A DNA stretch of 42,557 nucleotides from Caldilineaceae bacterium bin5 (GTDB lineage Bacteria > Chloroflexota > Anaerolineae > Caldilineales > Caldilineaceae): the NCBI GenBank assembly GCA_002238445.1, contig MPML01000040.1:1-42557 (forward strand), in the 5' to 3' direction. Of this stretch, positions 8,618 through 16,000 are shown piece by piece (positions within the stretch are counted from its first letter, which is position 1; each line of letters begins with the position of its first letter). Made by a program: the position numbers and the translations under genes. The notes beneath the pieces were generated by a model. That model worked only from the letters and a program-made list of their open reading frames with translations. It was not told the origin of the DNA and did not search any database.

Positions 8618-10216
8618 TCACTCAGTCTCAGGCGCTGTCACTTCCGGCGGCTGGCTCACAATCGGCCCAATCCATTCCGTGTACAGCAGGTCGCCGACCT
8701 GCGGGTTGACTTGGCGCAACGCCTCCAACATATCCAGGGACGTGACGATTTTGTACTGATTGTTGGCCAGATAGCCCTGCAGAAACTGCTTGAATTCCCG
8801 CTCGCCCAGCGTGCGGCGGAGCGCGGAGAAAAAGAGCGCGCCCTTGCCGTAAACGATGCCTTCGTATTGGACTCCGTCTGCAAAGGCCGTCACCGGTTGC
8901 GCGAGCGCAGCGTCCTCTTCGCGGCTGATCAACCCGTCAACCACCGCCTCCCAGCGGCGGTATTCCAGAATATCGGCCGCGTCCGGGCCATGCACCGCCT
9001 CATAGTAGATGCGGCTTGAGTATTCAGCCAGACCTTCATCAACCCAGGGCTCGTTGACCGGATCGTTGTGGACAAGCTGGTACCACCACTGGTGCGCCAC
9101 CTCGTGGACCGCCCGAATCTCCAGTTGATCCCGGTACCGGTCATACAGCTGCACGCCCAATAGAAAGACCTGCGGGTACTCCATCCCCCGAAAGCTGATC
9201 GGCGCCGACGCCACCCGCAACTCCTCGTATGGATAGGGTCCGAACCAGTCACTGTACACCCGCAGCGACGCCGCCGTATGCTGTAAGACAGCCCGCCCCG
9301 CCTCCTCATGCCCCGGCAGCCAGTAGCTCGTGACGAGCGTGCCATATGCGCTCAGGCTGTCCGACTGGAAGCGATCGCTCATGTGGACGATGAACTCGCG
9401 CGACGGCTCCGTCTCCCACCGGTGTCGGATCTGCCCCTCATCGACCACTGTGGAGGTGATCAACTGGCCGCTCGTCACCGGGATCATGTCGATCGGGACG
9501 GTGCCGGAAACAACAAAGCTGGACATGTAGTTGAAGGCCGCGTCCCCGCGGCTGGTGCCCCGCTCCAGCCACCAGCGGCCGGTCGCCGCGGTCGGCCCCG
9601 GCTGATAAACGGCCAGCGAGGGGTAAAAGAGCGGTAGGCTCACGAAATCCTGGCTGTAGCCGAAGAGACGATAGGCCCCCGACGTATCCGCGCTCCAGTG
9701 CGGGATGCGTAACAGCCAGCTCACATAGACGGTCGTTGTCTGCCCGCGCAGCAGCGCCCGCGGCAAGTCCACCCGGATCGCTGTATTCTGATCCAAATAG
9801 ATAAAGGGCGCCGTGCTGCCCTCGACCGTCACGTTCTGAATGCTGAAATCGCCGCCGTAGTGATCCAATGCCGGATAGAGGCGGAAAACGAGGTGCGTCC
9901 AGGGGTCGGCGCTGGTGTTCGGGACGCGGATGTGGGCAGAACCTTGCAGAAAGATCAGATCTTCGCTGAGCGTGAACTCGATCTCATAATGCGGGATCGC
10001 CTCGGACGCCGCCGTCGAGTCATCCTCTTCCGTGCTTGAAGAGCGAAGTCCGTCACAGGCGGCCAACAGCATCATGAGCAGCAGAAAGCTGATTCCCACC
10101 GCGCCATACGGGGGGAGAACCGTTCTCCCCTCTTTTCTCTTTCTTTGGCTGCTGCCGGCGTCAGGTGTTCGGACAGTTGGCTGCGGCCAAACTCTCTCCT
10201 CTGTGTTTGGGGGCAT
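8618..10216 (-). CDS. M1-family-like zinc metallopeptidase, lipoprotein
   Basis: Gluzincin of the M1 aminopeptidase type. The zinc site is HEVAHQWW near residue 371, with the third ligand in WVDEGLAEY about 22 residues later. RGMEYPQVFLL precedes it, in the place of the GAMEN-like substrate loop. The N-terminus carries ISFLLLMMLLAACDG, a lipoprotein signal with the lipobox LAAC, so the enzyme should be anchored on the outer face of the membrane. The start is uncertain: the frame is open to a TTG at 10330, I list the ATG at 10216 (532 aa), and a GTG nearer the signal peptide (about 10097) is possible because a perfect palindrome at 10112-10130 falls inside the putative N-terminal extension. 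It diverges from nurA. Confidence 0.85.
   Translation of the reverse strand: MPPNTEERVWPQPTVRTPDAGSSQRKRKEGRTVLPPYGAVGISFLLLMMLLAACDGLRSSSTEEDDSTAASEAIPHYEIEFTLSEDLIFLQGSAHIRVPNTSADPWTHLVFRLYPALDHYGGDFSIQNVTVEGSTAPFIYLDQNTAIRVDLPRALLRGQTTTVYVSWLLRIPHWSADTSGAYRLFGYSQDFVSLPLFYPSLAVYQPGPTAATGRWWLERGTSRGDAAFNYMSSFVVSGTVPIDMIPVTSGQLITSTVVDEGQIRHRWETEPSREFIVHMSDRFQSDSLSAYGTLVTSYWLPGHEEAGRAVLQHTAASLRVYSDWFGPYPYEELRVASAPISFRGMEYPQVFLLGVQLYDRYRDQLEIRAVHEVAHQWWYQLVHNDPVNEPWVDEGLAEYSSRIYYEAVHGPDAADILEYRRWEAVVDGLISREEDAALAQPVTAFADGVQYEGIVYGKGALFFSALRRTLGEREFKQFLQGYLANNQYKIVTSLDMLEALRQVNPQVGDLLYTEWIGPIVSQPPEVTAPETE
10112..10130. promoter_or_regulatory. 19-bp palindrome at the peptidase 5' end
   Basis: GGGGAGAAC-C-GTTCTCCCC, nine-base arms around one central base, without mismatch. 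Size and symmetry match a dimeric repressor operator. It lies within the longest reading frame of the peptidase but just upstream of its signal peptide, so it may instead be in the leader if translation begins later. No regulator gene adjoins it. Confidence 0.4.
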
Positions 10217-10365
10217 CTGGCGATACCACAGGAAACTCTGCGTGTTTTTCGGATGGACTACCGTCTCGCCACATGAGCGTCTGTGCCGACCTGATCCACC
10301 TGGCCTTTGAAGATACGCAAACACGGACAAATTGCAGGCAAGAAAGGTAGCGCCTAGCGTACCTT

Positions 10366-10396
10366 ATTATATCATAGTGGGACCATACAAAGTAAA
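10366..10396 (-). promoter_or_regulatory. Possible promoter of the peptidase-fluC unit
   Basis: On the minus strand: TTTACT (10396-10391), a 19-bp spacer, then a perfect TATAAT (10371-10366). The long spacer makes it weak. It is back to back with the nurA promoter. Confidence 0.4.
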
Positions 10397-10409
10397 GTGT
10401 GTACGGATG

Positions 10410-10418
10410 TGCTATACT
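10410..10418 (+). promoter_or_regulatory. Extended -10 element upstream of nurA
   Basis: TGCTATACT is an extended -10 (TGnTATAAT with one mismatch) 88 bp before the nurA ATG. I see no good -35 hexamer at the right distance, which extended -10 promoters can do without. Confidence 0.4.
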
Positions 10419-10505
10419 GTCAACGCCTGAACCGAATCCATTCGAAGCAAGAGGCCGTCTGCAGGCAATACGCAACGCAGCAAAACTCTGCTGAGGAGAG
10501 ACTGA

Positions 10506-11717
10506 ATGTTTGTGCGAAGCGCGGCCGCCGCCGCGTTGGAACGAAAAAAGGAACTGTTCTCCATATACGAACGCGAGCGGTGGGAGGAGCAGAAGCGCGT
10601 GCAAGGATGGCTGCAGGAGTTGCAGGCTGAATCCGCCGCTTCCCTGAACCGCCGCCTCGACGACATCGACGACGCCTGGCCCGGCGCACTGCCCACGGGA
10701 GAGTACGACCGCGCGGTTGGGATGCGCATCCCTTTTGGCGTGAAATGGCAGAACCGTGAAAAGGCCAATCAGTGGGCACTGGACACGCTCGACGGCCGGC
10801 CCGCGCTGGCTGTCGACGGCAGCCAGATCATACCAACCACCGACTACTCTCCCCCGGTGGGCGCGGTGCAGATCGGCTGGTTCTTCAATGACCGCCGCCC
10901 GGCCGCGGATGGCGACGCGGCCGGGCGCTACGAAAAAGATATCGACTTTGAGGTGCTGGCCCCGGACGAGCTGCTCGACGCCGGCGGCGACGATAGCGTC
11001 TTTCCCAACTGGCGTGTGAACCAGGAGCGCTTCATTCTCGAGTGCGCCAAACTGTGTGAGTTCATGGAGCGCTGCGCGCAACGCCCGTTTGCCCGCAGGC
11101 CGGTCTGTTTCTTGGACGGCTCGCTGATTATCTCCTTTGCCGGCCAGCTGCGCGCCGGCCGAGAACACGGCTATATCCAGGCTGTGCAGGAGCTGCTGGA
11201 CTGCTCCGAGCGCACGCAGACGCCTCTGGTCGGTTTTGTGGACAACACCTACAGCCGCGACATCGTCACCCTGCTGGCGACGCTGCACGGCCTGCCGGCG
11301 CCCGCGCACATCAACGACGCTTCCCTACTGGCGGCAAACCTGCCCGATTGGGGCGATCGCAGCCCGTTCTGGGTATGCGCACGCCCGGACCGTCTCAGCA
11401 CAGAAGGCCGCGCCGACTTCTACAAACAGGTCTGTTTCTGCCTGGCGCGGCTCAGCATGGAAAACGCGCCGGCCCGGCTGGAGATGCCGCGCTGGCTGCT
11501 GGAATCCGGCCGCGCCGACGAGATCGTCTCCCTCGTCCTGGCCGAGGCGGTTGTCGGCAGTGGCTATCCCTACGTGTTGGAGACGGCCGACGTCACCGCC
11601 GTCATCCAGCAGCAGGACCGCCAGCGCTTTTACCGGCTCTTCCAGGAGTTTCTGGAGGAACAAGGCATGGCCATGACCGTCACCCGCAAGCAGCGCAGCA
11701 AGCAGCTGCGGCGGTGA
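10506..11717 (+). CDS. nurA: NurA-domain nuclease
   Basis: 403 aa, GAGGAGA just upstream of the ATG. AVDGSQIIP near residue 102 is the NurA motif with the first catalytic Asp; CFLDGSLIISF carries the second conserved acidic block, and GFVDNTYSRDIV and the C-terminal VLETADVTAVI segment fit the rest of the domain. NurA is a manganese-dependent 5'-3' exonuclease and endonuclease which in archaea works with HerA in end resection; many bacteria have a NurA-domain protein. No HerA homologue is in the window, but the huge exonuclease-helicase gene is 1.3 kb downstream on the other strand. The N-terminal 60 residues are helical and charged. Confidence 0.8.
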   Translation: MFVRSAAAAALERKKELFSIYERERWEEQKRVQGWLQELQAESAASLNRRLDDIDDAWPGALPTGEYDRAVGMRIPFGVKWQNREKANQWALDTLDGRPALAVDGSQIIPTTDYSPPVGAVQIGWFFNDRRPAADGDAAGRYEKDIDFEVLAPDELLDAGGDDSVFPNWRVNQERFILECAKLCEFMERCAQRPFARRPVCFLDGSLIISFAGQLRAGREHGYIQAVQELLDCSERTQTPLVGFVDNTYSRDIVTLLATLHGLPAPAHINDASLLAANLPDWGDRSPFWVCARPDRLSTEGRADFYKQVCFCLARLSMENAPARLEMPRWLLESGRADEIVSLVLAEAVVGSGYPYVLETADVTAVIQQQDRQRFYRLFQEFLEEQGMAMTVTRKQRSKQLRR

Positions 11718-11823
11718 TGACGGCAGTGGTCAGTGGCCGGTGGTCAGTGAGTGCGCAGGTATTTGGCGTGTGGAAGGCTCGCGTCATCGCACTGTCCCAA
11801 TCGCAAATATAACGGAGTAGACA

Positions 11824-12348
11824 ATGTCTTTAGCGGTAACGAACTACGAATCCCCCATCGGTTCCATCGAAATCCACGCCACCGACGCGGCGATAAGCAA
11901 AGTCGAATTTGCCGGGGAACAGGTAGAAGTGAATGAAGAGCAGAGCGGCGAGAGAAGCAGCCCCCGCGCCTCATCCCCGATGCCGCCAGCGGCGCATCCG
12001 CTTCTGGACGAAGTGCATCGCCAGCTAAACGCATATTTCGCCGGAGACTTGCACTGCTTCGATCTGCCCCTGGCCCTGGACGGCACGCCGTTTCAGCGTC
12101 AGGTCTGGCAGCAGCTTCTCAGCGTCGGCTACGGCCACACCGCCAGCTACCAGGACATCGCCCACGCCATCGACAACCCCAAAGCCGTGCGCGCCGTCGG
12201 AGCCGCCAATGGCCGCAATCCGGTCTCCATCATCGTGCCCTGTCATCGTATTATCGGCAGTGGCGGGCGTCCGAAGCTGACCGGCTACGGCGGTGGGTTG
12301 TGGCGCAAGGAGTGGCTGCTACGGCATGAGGGGGTGCTGTTGGTTTAG
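11824..12348 (+). CDS. ogt: Methylated-DNA-protein-cysteine methyltransferase (Ogt)
   Basis: 174 aa, preceded by GGAG at a proper distance. The protein transfers the methyl group of O6-methylguanine to its own cysteine in a suicide reaction. [34 protein letters not shown] is represented here by its core: the acceptor Cys140 in PCHR, followed by GYGGG and the C-terminal KEWLL helix; ASYQDIAHAI and AVGAANGRNP are the helix-turn-helix and the Asn hinge. The N-terminal ribonuclease-like domain has a Glu/Ser/Pro-rich insertion at about 38-55. Its last 188 bp are repeated at 12851-13029 beyond the hicBA module. Confidence 0.93.
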   Translation: MSLAVTNYESPIGSIEIHATDAAISKVEFAGEQVEVNEEQSGERSSPRASSPMPPAAHPLLDEVHRQLNAYFAGDLHCFDLPLALDGTPFQRQVWQQLLSVGYGHTASYQDIAHAIDNPKAVRAVGAANGRNPVSIIVPCHRIIGSGGRPKLTGYGGGLWRKEWLLRHEGVLLV

Positions 12349-12363
12349 AGGGGAGGAAGAGAG

Positions 12364-12648
12364 ATGAGATGGAAACTCAAGTGTGTAGTCGAGAAGGAAG
12401 ATGACTGGTATGTTTCCTATTGTGAGGAATTAGGAATCGCTAGCCAGGGTGAAACCGTCATTGAGGCAAAGAGGAATCTGGAAGAAGCAATTGAGATGTT
12501 CTTTGAGGATGCTTCGCAAAGCGTGATTATGAGTCTGCTTGCCCCCCTTGAACCAGAATCTCCCGTTGAAATCCGCCGCCCTCCAGAGATTCAGGCTGAG
12601 CAGCAGCAGGAAGGACGAGGCACACAATGGGTGCTTACTGTTGCTTAG
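12364..12648 (+). CDS. hicB: HicB-like antitoxin
   Basis: 94 aa. The first 50 residues have the HicB partial RNase H fold: LKCVVEKEDDWYVSYCEELGIASQGETVIEAKRNL is the region, with the pattern of strand, strand, then GET.EEA..NL.EAIE helix. The C-terminus is a proline- and glutamine-rich tail without a clear DNA-binding domain. HicB binds and blocks HicA, an mRNA interferase. The gene begins 15 bp after the ogt stop and overlaps the start of the hicA remnant, the expected order for hicBA. Codon use is less GC-biased than ogt. With HicA broken, the antitoxin may be a relic. Confidence 0.75.
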   Translation: MRWKLKCVVEKEDDWYVSYCEELGIASQGETVIEAKRNLEEAIEMFFEDASQSVIMSLLAPLEPESPVEIRRPPEIQAEQQQEGRGTQWVLTVA

Positions 12649-12818
12649 AATTAGGCAGCTGTCCGGCTGCGAGGTCTGCAGAAGAACAAACGCTTGATAC
12701 TGGCGTAACAACCATTACCGTCCCCGTCCCCAATCATCGAGAACTGAAAACCGGGACACTTTCGAGAATCATACAGAGATCCCAATTGGATCGTTCCCTC
12801 TTTGAAAGCAAGAAGTAG
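12627..12818 (+). pseudogene. hicA: Degenerate hicA toxin gene
   Basis: The frame from 12627 to 12818 ends in TVPVPNHRELKTGTLSRII, the conserved C-terminal half of HicA. In the neighbouring frame, a little upstream, RQLSGCEVCR resembles the N-terminal LSG.EV...L helix of HicA and then meets a stop (TGA at about 12691). The two pieces are in different frames, and the middle of the protein, including the GSH motif with the catalytic His, is missing. It therefore looks like a toxin gene killed by an internal deletion with frameshift. The match to HicA is by remembered family motif. Confidence 0.7.
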
Positions 12819-12850
12819 CTCTCTCCTCTACTGAGTTAATCATCCTAGTC

Positions 12851-13024
12851 GCCATCGACAACCCCAAGGCCGTGCGCGCCGCCAACGGCCGCAATCCGGT
12901 CTCCATCATCGTGCCCTGCCATCGCATCATCGGCAGCGGCGGGCGCGCGAAGCTGACCGGGTATGGCGGTGGTCTGTGGCGTAAGGAGTGGCTGCTGCGG
13001 CATGAGGGGGTGCTGTTGGTGTAG
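12851..13024 (+). pseudogene. Truncated second ogt copy (3' end only)
   Basis: Repeats 12166-12348 of ogt with 15 substitutions in 179 aligned bases up to and including TAGAGGGG after the stop (about 92% identical) and one 9-bp in-frame deletion. It still encodes [12 protein letters not shown] and the C-terminal helix. Fourteen of the 15 changes are synonymous (one Pro to Ala), so both copies evolved as working genes before this one lost its 5' part. There is no start codon of its own. Confidence 0.85.
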
Positions 13025-13043
13025 AGGGGCACTGGCGTTGCGA

Positions 13044-16000
13044 CTATGAACTGGGCTCGAACACCAACTCAGGCACTACGACTTCCCACGTATCGCACCG
13101 GAGGCTTCTCTGGTACTGCGGCTCTGAATACTCCTGGCTCCAGGTTGCGATGGCCAAGACTTTGGCAGAAGTGCAGCGCTTTCCTGACGGGGGTTTGAAA
13201 TTACTGGCAAGCCGTCCGACGACCATCCCGCTGCTATTCAGCAGTTCCCACCGATTCCCGCTGACCCGCACCTGCAACGGATCACCCGGGGAAAGCGCGG
13301 CAATGGCGCGGTGCAGGGGATGGTTAGGATGCCTGTACCCCGCGTAGCTCAGAAAGACGTTGCGCAGGCTGAGCTGCTTATATTGCCGGCTGAGTTCTGG
13401 CGCTGCCGGCGGCAGTGTGGAAGGCGCCTGGCGGCGCAGCACCGAGGGATTACTCCGCAAGGCATCCTGGAACGGGTGCGCTCCCGGAAGGCGTGCCAAT
13501 GTGAGGGTCTGCCGAGCTCGGCTCATGGCCACGTAATACAGCCGGCGCGGGGCGTCGGCATCTTCGCGGCGGTTGAAACGATTCCAGCCTCCGTCCAACA
13601 CAACCACGTGGTCGAACTCCAGCCCCTTGGCGCGATGGGCGGTCAGCAGGAGCAGACCGCGCTGACGGCGACGTAGATCCCGCCCCCACTCGGCCAGCCA
13701 TTCGATGAACTGGTCCACCGCTGTCTCCGCTCCACCGGTCTCCAACTCGTATGCGCTTATCGCTTCCTCCAGCAGTCCAGTCCAAGGAGTCACAGGTTGC
13801 CCCTCCAACCAGTCTTTGAGTTCGGCACTTTGCACCAGGCGCGAGTCTCGCCCCCGCAGCCAGTTCACCAGTGCTTGCGTTTCCCGTAGATGCCAGACGA
13901 CTGAGGATTCTTCGTTCGCCATCTGCACCGGAATCCCTTCAAGTTCGCAAAGGCTGCGCACCGGGTCCAGGTAACTCCATTCGCGCGCCACTACAGCGCA
14001 GGCAGACCAGTCCCAATCTTGAGTGAGACCGGACAATCGTTTCAGCTCGGCAATAACCGTCTGTGACTGGGTGACAGGCGTGTCGCCGACCGGCAGAATC
14101 TGAACTCGCCCTTTGACGACCGGGTCAAGTTCAGTCCATATACCGCCGTCCTGGTCCTTCCTGCGCGCCCGATCAATTTGGATTGGATGCTCTGTCTTCA
14201 TCCGTTGCCGCGCAGGCGCAATTACCGCATTAGCGGCCTCTATAATATGGGTGGTGGAGCGGTAGTTGTCGGTCAGAAAGAAAGACCTGGCGCTATAGTC
14301 TCCCTCGAAACGGCGGATAAACTCGACCGACGCGCCACTGAAGGCATAGATGTTTTGATCGTCGTCGCCCACTGCGAAGAGGCTCAGCTTATCATCTTCT
14401 TCAGCAAGAGTTCGGCCCGCCAGCGCCGAGATCAGACCGTACTCATCCGGGCCAATATCCTGATACTCGTCCACCAGTATCCAGCGGAAGCCAGCCAGCA
14501 GGCGTGCCCGCATTTCGTCCGCCTCTTCGGGCGGCAGTCCTTCCCCGCGTAGCAGAGAGGTCGCCTGGCGAAGAATTGCTTTGAAGTCTTCTTCGTCAAG
14601 TTGGTTCGCCCGTCCCGAGAAGCTGGCTCCTGTCAAGCGCATTGCGAGCGCGTGGCAGGTCAGTACGATTATTCCGCGAGCATCATCGCCGATCAGATCT
14701 GCCAAGCGGCGGCGGATTTCGACAGCGGCGTGCCGGTTGTAAGCGAGCGCCAGGATGCTGCGCGGGTTCTCACGCCTCACCCGTATCAGATAGGCAATAC
14801 GATGCACCAGAACTCGCGTCTTGCCCGAGCCGGGACCGGCGAGCACCAGCACGTTCGTCCGTTCCCGATTGTCTGCCACAATGCGGCGCTGGATGGGATT
14901 ATTCAAGCTTTCGACGACGGTACGCCATGACTCAGGCGTGGTCTGCCGCGAGAGTTCTCTGTCACGATCTGGCAGCCAGCGAAGTAAAAACTCCTCTTGC
15001 GGAAGGCTGAAATAATCCATCGCCAAGCGCAGGGCATCAGCCATTGATCCCAGGCCCTTCTCCGCGAATTCCGCCATCACGTGGATCTGCAGCACCTGTT
15101 CGTCGTAGTGGAGTTTGAGGGAGCGGAAATCAGTATCGGCGAATCCGCGTCGTTCCTGCTGCAGGCGAATGGTCATGGCCGGGCGAAATACCGACAGCCC
15201 CTTGTGCAGCCGAATGACCTCCTGCTCGTGTAGCCACAGCAGGGCGCGATCCCTAAGCTTGTCGGGGTGTTTGAATCTACTTCTCAATGTGAGGTCGGAC
15301 TTGATCGCCGTGAGTAGCTTGCCTAGGGTCGTCTCAGCCAGTAGGTCCGTTCCGCGGATTCCCCGCGGCAGGCCACTGAGGAGATGATCCAGCAGGCGTC
15401 CGGCAGCTGCACGGCGCAACTCGGCTGTCTTCTCCAAATCGCCCCACTCGCGCTGTAACGTCACGTGGACGGTTTCTCGATCACGCCCCCGCACTCCAAG
15501 GCTTCCCCCGCCGCCACCTTCGCCGCGCCCGTCGGCTGCGATGCTGTTGATTATGCGTCGCACACGCTCCGGCAGGACGTAATTATGACCGTCGTCCTTC
15601 AGCCGTTGGGTAGCGAGGCGGATTTGCAGAGGATAGGTATCACCCTTGCTCATATCGGGGGCCGTCTCTTGCAAAAGGTCGATCAGTGCCTGCTCTAGCG
15701 CCGCCGCCTGCTCGAAGCGTTTCTGCGAAGCGCGCGCCACCCCTGCGTGGACGAAGGCGGTTAGCACAGTATCATTGCTGGCGATGCCCAATTGCTCCAG
15801 ATCGTCGAGCGCGTTCCGCACTCCCTCCGGAGTCAAGCCCGAAGCGAACATCAGATCGTCGGTGGTGATGCCTTCATCCGCGTTCGCTTCGATTATCTTC
15901 TCGGCGATGGTCATGAGTTGGCGGCGGTAGGAATGTGGGATGGAGGGCTTTTCGAGCTTGTCCCGCGCCTCCTCCTTTGAACTCACTCGCAAAGAGGAGG

